This document shows positions 40,901 to 50,469 of a stretch of DNA of 64,000 nt, piece after piece. The first letter of the stretch is position 1. Each line of letters starts with the position of its first letter. The notes beneath the pieces are model-generated. The model had not been told where the DNA came from and made no database searches. It was given only the letters and a program-made list of their open reading frames with translations. The stretch comes from Thamnaconus septentrionalis (lineage: Eukaryota; Chordata; Actinopteri; Tetraodontiformes; Monacanthidae): contig CM020513.1 of assembly GCA_009823395.1 (NCBI GenBank), positions 6,861,001-6,925,000 on the forward strand, read 5' to 3'. The translations under genes were made by a program, and so were the position numbers.

Positions 40901-41658
40901 AACCAGTGGATGGTGGTTGGAACACCAAACAAAGTTAAACAAATGTTGAATGTTGAATGAACATAGGACTAAAGTTATATTCGTACCTTTTCATAAATCT
41001 GAAAACATCATTCTTTTCATGTTTGAACTAAATTGAATTTTTATTATGAAAACAAAAAAAAGGCAATCAGTGGTCATGTGACCAAACCTCATAAGTTTTG
41101 TACTGAGGTTATATTTTACAGGTGATCTTTTAAATTTTATCTTTTATTTTTTGCAGATTCTGAAGTTAGGGTTACTACTTTGATTTTCACAGCACACGCA
41201 TTATAAACTCTCCTTCATTTATTATTTACTTTTATTATTATTATTACATCTTTTTACAGATTGAGTGAGTGCAGTTTGTCAGAGATCAGCTGTGATTGGC
41301 TGGCCTCAGCTCTGAAGTCCAACCCCTCCCACCTCAGACTGCTGGACCTGAGTCGGAACCACAAGCTGCAGGATTCAGGAGTGAAGCCGCTGAGGGATCT
41401 TGTCCGCAGCGGAGACTGTAAACTGGAGACTCTGAGGTCAGTACTGGTTTGAAACCAGTGGATGATGGTTTCAGCACCAAACGCATTTCAGAACACTGCA
41501 AAGATCCGGTATTCCCAGTCACTCTGTTAGAGGAGGATGGTGAGAAGTCAGGCCTTCATCTCTATGAATTGTGAGCGTCTCTGCGATGATGCATTGAAGG
41601 GCCGAGCTGTGAGTCGTGACTCCTGCTGTCTGTCGCTTCTTCTCTCTACAGTTGTTGA
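32990..41658 (+). CDS. Fish NLR (NLRC3-like): repeat N-terminus, RING-like, FISNA-NACHT, LRR
   Basis: Sixteen or more coding exons: 32990-33102; six 120-nt repeat exons 33255-33374, 33524-33643, 33793-33912, 34065-34184, 34334-34453, 34598-34717; 34979-35175; 35391-37239; LRR exons 37603-37776, 37979-38152, 38654-38830, 39065-39238, 39768-39941, 40711-40884, 41260-41436; and 41652-41658. They sum to 4110 nt (1369 residues), all phases compatible. The large exon starts with FISNA ([27 protein letters not shown]), then NACHT with Walker A GVAGVGKT (residues 441-448) and Walker [11 protein letters not shown] (512-521), the [17 protein letters not shown] block, and winged-helix [12 protein letters not shown]. 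Each LRR exon encodes one 58-59 residue unit pair ([33 protein letters not shown]). These are cytosolic innate immune sensors or regulators. No B30.2 exon was found. The 34979 exon could instead end at 35109, 22 residues shorter. The last join gives Ser-Cys-stop and is less sure. Confidence 0.88.
34979..35175 (+). CDS. NLR gene: degenerate RING-like zinc-finger exon
   Basis: The exon encodes [42 protein letters not shown]. The layout follows a RING finger of the TRIM type (C-x2-C ... TDPV-T-CGH-FC--C---YW ... CPQC). Here the first C-x2-C pair has one Cys only, and the CGH Cys is Ser (SSGH). The His, the CRRC pair and the CPQC pair remain. The 3' end is placed at the donor A|GTAAGA (35176), which keeps CPQC and phase 1; the alternative donor at 35110 would remove the CPQC. 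Loss of ligands suggests a structural rather than catalytic (E3) role; that is inference. Confidence 0.65.
37260..37602 (+). other. NLR intron after NACHT exon
   Basis: The intron at 37240-37602 joins the NACHT exon to the first LRR exon (donor GT|GTAAGTGG at 37240, acceptor TTGCAG at 37602). It is AT-rich and contains a near-perfect inverted repeat: ACACCAAATGCA near 37259-37270 against TGCATTTGGTGT near 37318-37329, about 50 bp apart. It holds nothing coding. Confidence 0.55.
37892..37937. repeat. (GT)n microsatellite in NLR LRR intron
   Basis: About 23 GT units lie between LRR exons 1 and 2 (37776 and 37979). Confidence 0.9.
38160..38650. other. NLR LRR intron with unidentified foreign-looking segment
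   Basis: The intron between the LRR exons ending at 38152 and starting at 38654 is more GC-balanced than the neighbouring introns over 38220-38560. It is open on the minus strand for about 140 codons (38206-38637) without a recognisable domain. It could be a decayed transposable element fragment. No terminal repeats were seen. Confidence 0.35.
40034..40112. repeat. Teleost MITE fragment in NLR LRR intron
   Basis: AGGGCTGCCAGTCGATTAAA then ATTCTAATTGCGATCAATCA and CGCGAATAATCGCAAATTAA. The 'agggctg-cgattaa' start is typical of an abundant teleost hAT-like MITE. Boundaries are approximate. The same intron (39942-40710) is otherwise AT-rich. Confidence 0.5.
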
Positions 41659-41894
41659 AGGTGAATCTGTTGGTCCTGACAAGAGCAGCGGTTGAGCTGA
41701 GGAGGGCTCCATCTAGCTGTGGCTGACAGAACTACAACAAGTGGAGATGAGTGACACACTGAGGCTCTGCCTCTCTACCTGAATCATGAGACTGCACATG
41801 CCATCAGGACACTGAATGTTCCTACTGTATATCACTCTAGTTTGGAACTGGATAGTTATAAATCAATACCAAGTGGGTTTTTTTGGTGTTGTGC

Positions 41895-42012
41895 TCTTGT
41901 GTTGTGCAGTGTGCAAAATTGCGACATCTAGTGTTCACATTTTAGATTGCAGCACTTATTTGCTGAAACATGGTTGCGCAAGATGGCTACCCCCTGCAAG
42001 CGAGACCCTCCA
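41895..42012. repeat. Fragment of the TTAA MITE family
   Basis: It shares, in order, CAGTGTGCAAAATT, GACATCTAGTG, ACATTTTAGATTGCAGC and GCGCAAGATGGCTACCCCCT with the left half of 23840-24336. The right half and terminus are absent. Confidence 0.6.
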
Positions 42013-42020
42013 ATATTACT

Positions 42021-42079
42021 TTTGTTGTTGTTGTTGTTGTTGTTGTTCTTCTTCTTCTTCTTCTTCTTCTTCTTCTTCC

Positions 42080-42110
<31 letters not shown>

Positions 42111-42151
42111 GTTACTATTATTATTATTATTATTGTTACTATTATTATTAC
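42021..42151. repeat. (TTG)n-(TTC)n-(ATT)n compound microsatellite
   Basis: Three consecutive triplet tracts differ only in the third base: about 9 TTG, 10 TTC, then about 20 ATT interrupted twice by GTTACT. It directly follows the MITE fragment in the NLR 3' region. Confidence 0.95.
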
Positions 42152-42263
42152 TATGATTCAGCTTTTTCAGGTCACTTACTTCAGGTCACTCAAGAGAGCC
42201 ATGCCAAGTTTTATGCATCAGACTTATTAATAGCTGAGCCGTTAAAGTTCTTTGAATTGAAAT

Positions 42264-42269
42264 AATAAA
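42264..42269 (+). terminator. Candidate NLR polyadenylation signal AATAAA
   Basis: AATAAA about 600 nt after the inferred NLR stop, followed by TAAGTTAACG. It is the first canonical signal after the stop on the plus strand. Confidence 0.4.
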
Positions 42270-42844
42270 TAAGTTAACGTGAATGCCAAATGCCAAAAAA
42301 TGTAAATACTTGGATCAGCCCGAAACTCGCAGGGAAGATGGTGTTAAATGGTGGTTTAGCACAAAACTGACTGATACCACAATGTCCAAGAATCGGCAAA
42401 AAAGTCAGACTATACCGTGCTTTTTTTTTCTGGGGGCCAAAAAAATTAAAAGTCCTAAGTCAACCCAAATCTTGCAGGGAAGACTGTTCTATGATAGTTC
42501 AGCATGAAAACGCGGGAAAGAGAACAAAATCTCAACTAGGAAAAAAAGTTGTTTTTTTCTCAAATCAGCCCAAAACTTGAATTTATAGATGTAATTTATA
42601 TCACAGCTTGTTTTTTTTGGGGGGTTGGAAAAACATATTTTTTAATGAGACTTTATTTCTGGTTCATGTTCACCAAATAAAGAAATGATTTCAAACGCGT
42701 TTCTTCTCAAATAGATGACGTGATTCACAAAAACTGCCATCGGAACGCAAACAACATTTAGATTTTGCGGCTGCAACTGCAAAGCTTTATTGACCTCTTG
42801 GTTGAGTGACGACAGCGCAACAGTCGCAGCATGGAGAGTCACAC
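42270..42844. other. Intergenic, NLR to TNNT3
   Basis: AT-rich spacer with several poly-T and poly-A runs. The words TCAGCCCRAAACT recur at about 42314 and 42568, and similar TCAACCCAAATCTTGCAGGG AAGA at about 42460, suggesting a degenerate tandem repeat of 110-150 bp. No gene is supported. Confidence 0.45.
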
Positions 42845-42850
42845 TTTATT
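42845..42850 (-). terminator. tnnt3: Candidate TNNT3 polyadenylation signal
   Basis: TTTATT on the plus strand is AATAAA on the coding strand, about 240 nt after the TNNT3 stop. A second copy lies at 42786-42791. Either would give a typical short troponin 3' UTR. Confidence 0.5.
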
Positions 42851-43089
42851 TACAAAAACACTGAGAACCAAACAGTGGGAGGGCGAGGAACCAACACAGC
42901 TATATTTCCTATGTGAACAGCAGCTAAAAGCTCCCGGGTTGCAGGGGCCAGGAGGCATAATGGCTAAGAACCGCAGCATTCAGGCTCCTCTGCTGAGCTA
43001 AGACCTTCGCCACCACGTGCGTGGTTTCTTCAGGCGTGTGTCCGAGACGACGGCAGTTTGGCTCGGGAACAGCGGCAGGGCTGGACCGT

Positions 43090-43992
43090 TTACTTCCTGC
43101 GGCGAGCGGCGGCGCCCTTCTTGCTGCTGTAAGACGCAAACAGAGGAGAAATACCGGAGGTTCAGCGCCGTTGTTCGCCAGCGGGAGGTGATGATGCAGA
43201 AAAAGATTTCGTCCGGTCGTCTGATTCGCGCCGACATGCTGCTAGCCTGATGCTAGGCGCTACTTACAATTTGCTGAGCTCCTCAACTCTCTTGCGCAGG
43301 GTTGTAACCTGGAGAGAGAACCAGAGCGTCATGGATGCATCGTCATCGTCATCGTCGTCATCATCATCATCATCAACTAAAAATTCTTTATATGAAGCCA
43401 ATCAGTAAATCACTGAGTCATATTTTTTTGTTTAATACAAGTCTAGTTGTACTTTTTCATTTTAATGAGTTTTTAAAACTAACTTTGTAATTATCCAAAT
43501 AATCAACAAAAACCACAATAACAACAATACTAATATAAATAACAACATATAAACATGAGTAACAACATAAACGGGGAAAACAATCTTCATCGAGAAGGCG
43601 AAAAATGCAGCACAGGTCCAGCCAGTGTGCGGGGAAACCAGTGGGAGGTGGTGAAGTGGGCGGGGCCTCACCTCGTACTTCTGCCTCTTCAGCCTCTCCA
43701 TGTGGTCGAACTTCTCAGACTCCAGCTGGCGCTGCCAATCGTACAGCTCGTTGATCTTGTCCCTGTGGGAGACACCCGAACACGCAACCGTCAGCACAGG
43801 CCGGTGACATCATCACGGCGGCGGGGCCGCCCGCCAGCTCGCCACGTACTTCAGCTTGTCCTCGTTCAGGTGGTCGATGTTGAGCTGCTTGCGTCTGGCG
43901 GCCAGAATCTTCTTCTTCTTCTCTCTCTCCGTCTCCTTCTTGCCTCCTCTCTTCTGGTCGGCCTGGAGAGAGCAAGCCGAGGCGGTTAGTCT

Positions 43993-44073
<81 letters not shown>

Positions 44074-47000
44074 CGTGACACTGACTCTCTGCAGATGGCT
44101 GCTGTAGTTGGAGCCCATGCTGGACAGAGCCGACTTCTTCTTGGCTTCATCCTCTGCCTTCTTCTTGGCATCGGCCTCCTCCCTGATCCTTCTCTCCTCC
44201 TGGTGCACATCAGCAGCAAATACAACAACGACGACAGACAGGGAAAAGAAATGTCATGAACAGAACAAAATCATCGCCATCGCTGCTCCACTTTTAAGTT
44301 CAGGATTTTTTTCGGAAACGGCAAGAAAAAAAATCTGCCGGTAACTGCGGAGCACAATGACTGCTCAATACAAAAACGTAACAATTACACATTTTGTGAG
44401 TCATTTTAATACGCTGTGATATTAGACAAAACTCTCTGTCTTTGATGTGACAATTTAGCAAATGAGACATGATGCACAAAGAAAAAAAAAATCGGTGAAT
44501 TTCTTTTTTTAAATTTTCACAATGAGTAGGATTTAAAATCCAGATAAACATTCCAAAGACTTCTGACCTCACGTCTGGCCTGGCGCTCCTTCTCCTTCTC
44601 AGCACGGACCCTCTGCTGCTCGGCCCTCTCGGCGCGACGCTTCTCCTGCAGGTGGCAGCACCAAACAGGTCAGCCCCACAGGTGGGAAAGAGGAGGTGAA
44701 GGAGTAGGAGGAGGAGAGAAGAAGAAGAAGAAGAAGAAGAAGAAGAAGAAGGGGAAGGGGCGGGGTCAGAACTCACAATCCTGTCCTTGAGGGCGATGAG
44801 CTCCTCCTCCTCCTTCTTCCTGCACTCGAAGTGAGCGTCGATCAGCGCCTGCAGCTCGATCAGGTCCTTGTTCTGACGCTTCTTCTGGATGTCCTGCAAG
44901 CAAGGCACACACGCGACACCACCATCAGCCACGAGTAGCGCCCCCTGCAGGACACCACCCCTCCTGCCGACTTCTGCGCTCACTTACGTCAAAGTCCACC
45001 TTCTCGCCATCGGGGATCTTGGGAGCGCTGGGCCTGCGGGGACAGAAGGTTCCCCTCGTTAGTCGGAACCTTTTCCCCACAATCCTCGGACCATTTTTAT
45101 TTATTTTTTATTTTTATAATTCTTATTTAAAGAGGAAATGCGGGCAGGAATCGCCGGTGACGGCAGGGACTTACTTGAACTTTGGCTTCTCCTCTGTGGG
45201 TTAGGAAATGGAGAGGGGGGGGACAAGTGACATGTGGTCGGGTTAGAATGCAGATTATTTCATGGTGTGGATTAAACCGTGTGGGCGGGGCTTAGATCAA
45301 AGCTGTGAGGAGGTGTTAGCGGAGAGATCAGACGGTGCAGTTATTAAAGTCCTTGGATTATTTCTGCAAAGTGGCGCCCTGGAAACCTGGATATCCATTT
45401 TCTTGTTTTGCCCTTTTTTGGCTTGACCCCCAAAACATGGTACTTTTGTCATGCAGGCAAGACAATAAAAAAAAAAACAAAAAAAAAAACAGCATTTGGT
45501 CATGTGACCGACCGAGATTCGGACTTGCTCCACGCCATGCAGGAAAACAGCAGGCTAAGACGCTTAGACGTTAGTGTCTCGCATCCTTTTGCCACCTTTA
45601 TCTCCACTAACTTTAGTAACAAAATTCAGTGTCTCTGAGCTTAAGGGATGATTTCACGGTGAGCGGAGGGGAGGGGTGAGGGAAGTCGGGGGGGGGGAAA
45701 AACAGAAAAAAAGAGTCTGAGTACGAGTGACGAGTGGCAAGCGTCGCGCCCCGCCTCCCTGAGGAGAGACGTCGGTTCGAGCGGGGACGCTGAGTTCCGC
45801 CCACAACCAGAGACAGATTTCAGACGTGACAGAAGGAGGGAAAATCCAACATACCTTCCTCTTCCATGGCCTCTGCATGCAGCAAGCATCCCGGACATAG
45901 GCAGAACAGATAGCAGCAACAGTTAGCCGGCTAGCCACTGCGCTAGCTCCGCCCGCCAGGGGCACTTCCGCCAGACTCATGGCAGCTTCAGATTGGCATC
46001 AATCATCAAATACGGGTTTTTTAATTTAATTTAATTTTTAGTTTAGAATATATTTTTTAGTTTAGTTAGAATTTAGTCCGCGTTCCGCTACATCAGAAGG
46101 AAGCAGCAAGGGCAGGTTAGCTTCGGAGTGAGCCAGCGTCCGTCACTATGAGCCCAGTATTTGAAGACTGATGCCATTAAAAATGCAGTTTCACCTTCAC
46201 ACATTTGGGTCGTTGTTCGTTGATCACTTCCTGTCGGCGTGCGTTCACAATAGAAATGCACAAAACTTTTTGGGAAAATTGAGCTCAAAACTGACTGCCA
46301 TTTTCAGAAGCAATGTGAATGCGACACCGACGCAGCAGGAGGCCGCTTGTGTTCAGCAACCACATTCAGGTGAGACCCGACCCACTTGCGTCTGATTGGG
46401 TTAACCATTAGAGGCATTGAGCCAAACAGAAGCAATCGGGGCGGGTCTGTGCTGAATGTGGTTTCAGCAAAAAAAAAAAAAACTAGCATGTTAGCAATAG
46501 CAACATATGAAATATAGCATACTACACACAAATGGTAACTCTGCAATGATATCACATTTTTAACGTGTTCTTCCAATAACTCTCCATTAACTTTTATTTA
46601 ATGATCTGTTTATCTTTATCAAACATCAAAACAACATTGTAAACTGGAGTTAGTACTTGAACATGCGGCTCAGTGGTAAAAGACTGGATGTGCTGATAAA
46701 AGAAGCGGATGTTTGTATCAATTAGCCCGTTTTAGCTCCTTGACAAATTTAAGTGCTAGGAGGCCAAACTTATCAATGTACAAAAATCCAAAAGAAATTC
46801 AATTCAAAAGATTTTGGCGGTAAGAAATGTGTGTCAATGTGTGTGAGCATAGAGCGCTTAAAAAAGCAAAGTAGCTGATTGTAATCAACCTCTAATCAAA
46901 AGCTAACAAAAGGAAGGAACTTTGGTTCTTTGTCCCAGTGCAGAACATGTTGTTAGTTTTCACACAGTCCCTGCAAAATACAGTCGCTTCCAACTGGTTT

Positions 47001-47292
47001 TGTAAATACAATGTATATATACATACAGTATATGTATATGTCTGAAGCAGTTGAAAACTGGTCCTAATGCTAACTGCTAATCTCCATCTGAACCTCCCAT
47101 ATGGATTTGTAGCGTTAGCATTAGCATTAGCAGACATGGTGAACATGTTTGCAGATTAGTAAGTCCGGTCTGCCTTTGGCTCCGGCGCTACGCTAAAGAG
47201 TGATGGGTTAACCCCCCCTCCCCCATCCACCCCCCACCCACTCCATGCCACATACCTTCAGGCTCAGCTTCTGGTTCTGGCTCTGGTTCTAC

Positions 47293-47333
<41 letters not shown>

Positions 47334-47610
47334 CCTCTGGCTCTGGCTCAGGGGCCGCCTCAGGAGCCACCTCTACTTCTTCTACTACCTCCTCCTCTAC
47401 AGCTACACAGCATGCAGCCAATGATGGGGGGGAGAGGAGGGTGATGGAGGGGAAGGCAGGGCGGCGACAGGGTTAGCGGAGAGATGGGAAAAGGGAGAGA
47501 CCGGGTGATCCTGGTGAGTAGTGGTGAGACATGAAGATGTTGAGGTGATGGAGGGGCATAAGGTAGTGCCACCAGATGGTGCTAAAGCAAGCGGGTGGAG
47601 GAGGGGAGGG

Positions 47611-47645
<35 letters not shown>

Positions 47646-48792
47646 CACTCGTGTCAGTGGCGGTGAGTCCCCTGGTTGGCGGGGCCGGACCAATCCGACC
47701 GATAAAACGCCTGGACTGTGGGCGTGGCTTCGCGAAACCCACAAGAAGAAGAAGGAAAAAAAGAGGAACGGAAGAAAAACATCTGTTTCCTGTGGCCGAA
47801 GGTTAGAGTTACCCAACATGCCACACGATCAGAGCACAACATTAGTAGTGACGTGGTGAGGTTGGGGTGAGGTGAGGTGGGGTGGGGCGGGCTCTAAGTC
47901 TGCGGTAGGCGTCTTACCATCGTAATCTTCACGTTCCGTGTAAGAAAGAGAGGAGCAGAAGAACATTGTGAACAGATCCCGTTGGCACCCATTTTTGACA
48001 GAAATCAAAATGTGGGCGTCACCGAGGGGATCCATGCTAAGCATTCGCAGCACCGTCCTTCCCGGTTCGAGCGCTAGCCCCGCCCTCTGACCCTTCCCTG
48101 GCGCTCGGACCGGGGAGGACGGCTCAGCCTGCACAGGGTCATGCAGAGTCGCAGGACTTGTTGCCGCCGGGACGGTGCAGCCGGTTTCGGCCGGAGCTGC
48201 CGTGTGATTGGCCGCTGCACCCGGCCCCGGCGGCAGCAAGACTTCCTGCTACCATCCATGCCGCAACGAGAGGATGAGGATGAAAATCGTTTCCGTTTTG
48301 GAGCAAAGTGTGTGGAGCATGGTTGCACAACTTGAATCTGGAGGAGGAGGGAGGAGTCAAGCCAAACCTGCAGTCGCACAAATGGTTTTTGTTGTTGTTG
48401 TTTTTTTGTCTTTTTTTTTTTTTTTTGTCTCTGAGGAAGTGGGAAGTGGGATGTCACAGGTAGGACCGGTAGTTTAGCATGGAGCTCGGCGCTGTTTGTG
48501 TGAGGGTGGCGGCCGTGAGTGCGACTTACCCTCGACCTGATCACTGCAAGAGACAGAGAGGAGGAGAAAGATTGGCAGGTCAGAGCAGGAAGTCAACAGC
48601 CTTTTGACAGGAATTTGTTTGAAATCCAAAAATGCCCCCCCCAAAAAAAAAGTTCCCCTGTGGGATTATCCTTCCGGTTAACGTAGCATTAGCTCATCTC
48701 GACTGTTCGACCCAGAATGATGGGGTTTTTTTGTGTTACTGCGTGAGAAGAAGCAGAAAGGGGCAGGCTTACACTTCCTCGGTGTCAGACAT
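43090..48792 (-). CDS. tnnt3: Fast skeletal muscle troponin T (TNNT3-type), complete
   Basis: Fourteen coding exons on the minus strand: 48792-48773, 48543-48530, 47926-47918, 47396-47256, 45872-45855, 45193-45175, 45033-44988, 44893-44777, 44645-44568, 44199-44086, 43962-43850, 43762-43672, 43308-43268, 43126-43090. They sum to 858 nt (285 residues) with all phases matching. It begins MSDTEEVDQVE. A Glu-Pro repeat segment forms residues 15-61. The conserved core follows: [46 protein letters not shown] (tropomyosin-binding region), [40 protein letters not shown] (troponin I coiled coil). The end [10 protein letters not shown] differs from the GGRWK of mammals. ADQKRGGKK and the neighbours PRR33 and LSP1 favour TNNT3 over TNNT1/TNNT2. 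It anchors the troponin complex to tropomyosin on the thin filament. Several very short 5' exons suggest alternative splicing. The paralogue (a or b) is not assigned. Confidence 0.94.
43996..44070. repeat. (TG)n microsatellite in TNNT3 intron 10
   Basis: About 36 TG units lie between the exon ending at 44086 and the exon starting at 43962 (minus strand), only about 16 bp from the donor. Confidence 0.95.
44714..44751. repeat. (GAA)n microsatellite in TNNT3 intron 8
   Basis: About 11 GAA/AGA units follow a GGA-rich run. In the minus-strand transcript this is TTC-rich and forms part of the pyrimidine-rich sequence in the intron upstream of the exon starting at 44645. Confidence 0.9.
45876..47250 (-). 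other. tnnt3: TNNT3 intron 4
   Basis: The intron between the Glu-Pro exon and the next short exon (47255-45873). It is AT-rich, contains TTAATTTAA-type runs near 46020-46060 and TAGCATTAGC repeats near 47110-47130, and shows no further exon that could be supported. Confidence 0.45.
47256..47396 (-). repeat. tnnt3: Coding Glu-Pro repeat exon in TNNT3
   Basis: After an acidic start ([14 protein letters not shown]) this 141-nt exon encodes alternating Glu-Pro/Glu-Ala units, from GAGCC(T/A)GA(G/A) hexamers and 12-mers. Length is an exact multiple of three (2+138+1). It lies in the hypervariable N-terminal region of TnT. A minisatellite origin is clear from the near-identical hexamers. Confidence 0.88.
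47900..48540 (-). other. tnnt3: TNNT3 introns 2-3 region, GC-rich
   Basis: The intervals 48529-47927 and 47917-47397 hold only the 9-nt microexon at 47926-47918. The first contains a GC-rich segment (48040-48260) with open frames on both strands but no recognisable protein. The second contains a TG array at 47613-47641. Confidence 0.45.
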
Positions 48793-48813
48793 GGTGAGTG
48801 TGGACTTTGGAAC
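48793..48813 (-). other. tnnt3: TNNT3 5' UTR part of first coding exon
   Basis: Upstream of the ATG on the minus strand, CTTCTGCCTCCAG|GTTCC gives a good acceptor at 48815-48814. So the 5' UTR is split, as in other TNNT genes. Confidence 0.65.
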
Positions 48814-49021
48814 CTGGAGGCAGAAGAAGAGCAGGAGAACTTGTGTGAGGACGGTATTTATAGCTCTGGATTAAGTTGCACATGTCTGACATACCAGCCC
48901 CACCCTCAGCTAGCGCCACCTGCTGGCCAGCCTCCTCCAACAGGGGCTATAATGGCTCGCTAATGACCCTGCCCCCCTCCCTCAGTTCTCAGTGGAGGCA
49001 GGAGAACATCAGCTTCAGCCC

Positions 49022-49058
49022 TGGATACTTTATTAATCCCCAGGAGGAAATGACCTCA
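49022..49058. repeat. Teleost LINE 3'-tail-like fragment in TNNT3 intron 1
   Basis: GGATACTTTATTAATCCCCA followed by GGAGGAAATGACC, the same tail type as at 11985-12050. It lies within the 1.6-kb first intron (48814-50378), which also has a C-rich stretch at 49450-49515. Confidence 0.5.
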
Positions 49059-50378
49059 GGTGAGCTGATGGCGTTTTAGACTTAGACTCAGACTTAAGAC
49101 TTTCTTTATTGTCTTTGCTAAAGGAAAGACAGCAGTGGTTTCTAATACAACGAAATGTCGTCGCTCAACTCTGGAGCACAGCAATCTTAGCTTCGCTGTA
49201 TAATTTAAAAAATAAAAATATGAAAATACTAAACATAAAATAATATTTCCCAGGGAGATTAACGGCAGGAAGTAAAAATAAATAAATAACAATAATAATC
49301 GCAATCTGGGGGCGGGCAGCGTCTTCATTCCACCACCAGTGGGACCCACAAGGTGGCGCCACATCTGATCAACTCCTCCCTGAATTTAATCAGACACTGT
49401 GATTGGTGGTGGGATTACTTTCCCATTAGGGACATTAGTGCGAGGTCACCAACCTCCCCCTCCCATCCTCGACCCCCCCGCCCCTCCCCTCACCGTACTC
49501 CCCCCCCAACCCCACACCAGAACTATTTCCACCGGACAGCTGCACAGGTCCCAGATCTGGTTTCATGGGACCCAACACTGCAGAAGATAAGGTTCCTTCC
49601 CCTGGACCTTCATCTCCTTATCTGGCTCTCAGATGGTTCCTTCAATCATCTTCCCCGCTGACAGACGCCACTTTGCTCCAAGAATTAAAATAAACCCTGA
49701 ATGTGAACCCCCAAAGGTCGGAGGTCATGGTCGATGCTCCCTCCCGACTCCCACCCTCAGTTCTATTTCTTCTCTGACCCTCGTTAAATTCCGGGTAAAA
49801 CCTGTTCACGGGGATGCGAGCGGAAAAAACACTTGCGCGCTGGTGATTCCTCTGCATCCCCCCTGGAGGCCCCTGGCTCCCGTTCAAAATGCTAAAGTGT
49901 TGATCCCGATGCTATGTGCACTTTAACGCAGGCCACACTTGCCCCGCCGCGACCCTCTGATCCCCGGAATCCGCTGTGTTGACTCGGCACGAACAGGAAA
50001 AACCATCTCGGAGCCGAGGGACCGATCTCTGGTCTCTGGAGCTGGTAGCTAATGGCTGGGCTCAGCTCAGCTCAGCTGGGCTTGGCTGGGCTCAGCTCAG
50101 CTGGAGCAGGAAGCCGCTCTACAGAGGCTCTAAGTCGCCTGTAAATCCCTCCACTATGCACCGCCACTGGACTTGGACCAACAAGATGACGACAATAACA
50201 ACAAGTGACGGATGCCTCTTTTTTTTTTTTTTTAGGATACCACCCTTGGAAACCAGCGAGCGAGGACCGGTCGGGGGGTGGGGGGCACCATCAAAGAGCC
50301 ACACAAAAGTGAGCCACACTGCTGGTCTTAACACCAGCGGATGCTGCCGTCCCAGCGGCGGGGGCGGTCCGGTCTTAC

Positions 50379-50438
50379 CTCAGAGAAGCGAGAAGAAGGA
50401 GCTCCCTGCTGACCGGGACGGGCTGTCGGTTCTGCAAA
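50379..50438 (-). other. tnnt3: Probable TNNT3 noncoding exon 1
   Basis: On the minus strand CTTCTCGCTTCTCTGAG|GTAAGACC gives a strong donor at 50378. The 5' end is set about 30 bp below a TATA-like element. It would splice to 48813. The 5' end is inferred. Confidence 0.55.
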
Positions 50439-50464
50439 CTTACCGCGCTGATTATGTCCTTCTG

Positions 50465-50469
50465 TTATA
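50465..50469 (-). promoter_or_regulatory. tnnt3: TATA-like element of TNNT3 promoter
   Basis: Minus strand CTATAACAG, with TATAA at 50469-50465, lies 90 nt upstream of the donor of the inferred noncoding exon. TATA-driven initiation is usual for striated-muscle genes. E-box or MEF2 sites upstream were not systematically verified. Confidence 0.45.

Larger units (their letters stand above)
41659..42269 (+). other. NLR 3' UTR-like region
   Basis: Sequence after the inferred NLR stop at 41656-41658. It contains a fragment related to the 23840-24336 MITE (41895-42012), a triplet microsatellite (42021-42151), and a candidate AATAAA at 42264-42269. It has no coding potential outside repeats. Confidence 0.45.

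Noticed and set aside
41659..43089. B30.2/SPRY exon downstream of the NLR LRRs
   Set aside because: No frame shows LDP-TA, WxVG or similar B30.2 landmarks; the stretch is microsatellite, MITE fragment and AT-rich spacer.
43555..43989. 144-codon plus-strand frame opposite TNNT3
   Set aside because: It is the antisense shadow of TNNT3 coiled-coil exons 43962-43850 and 43762-43672.
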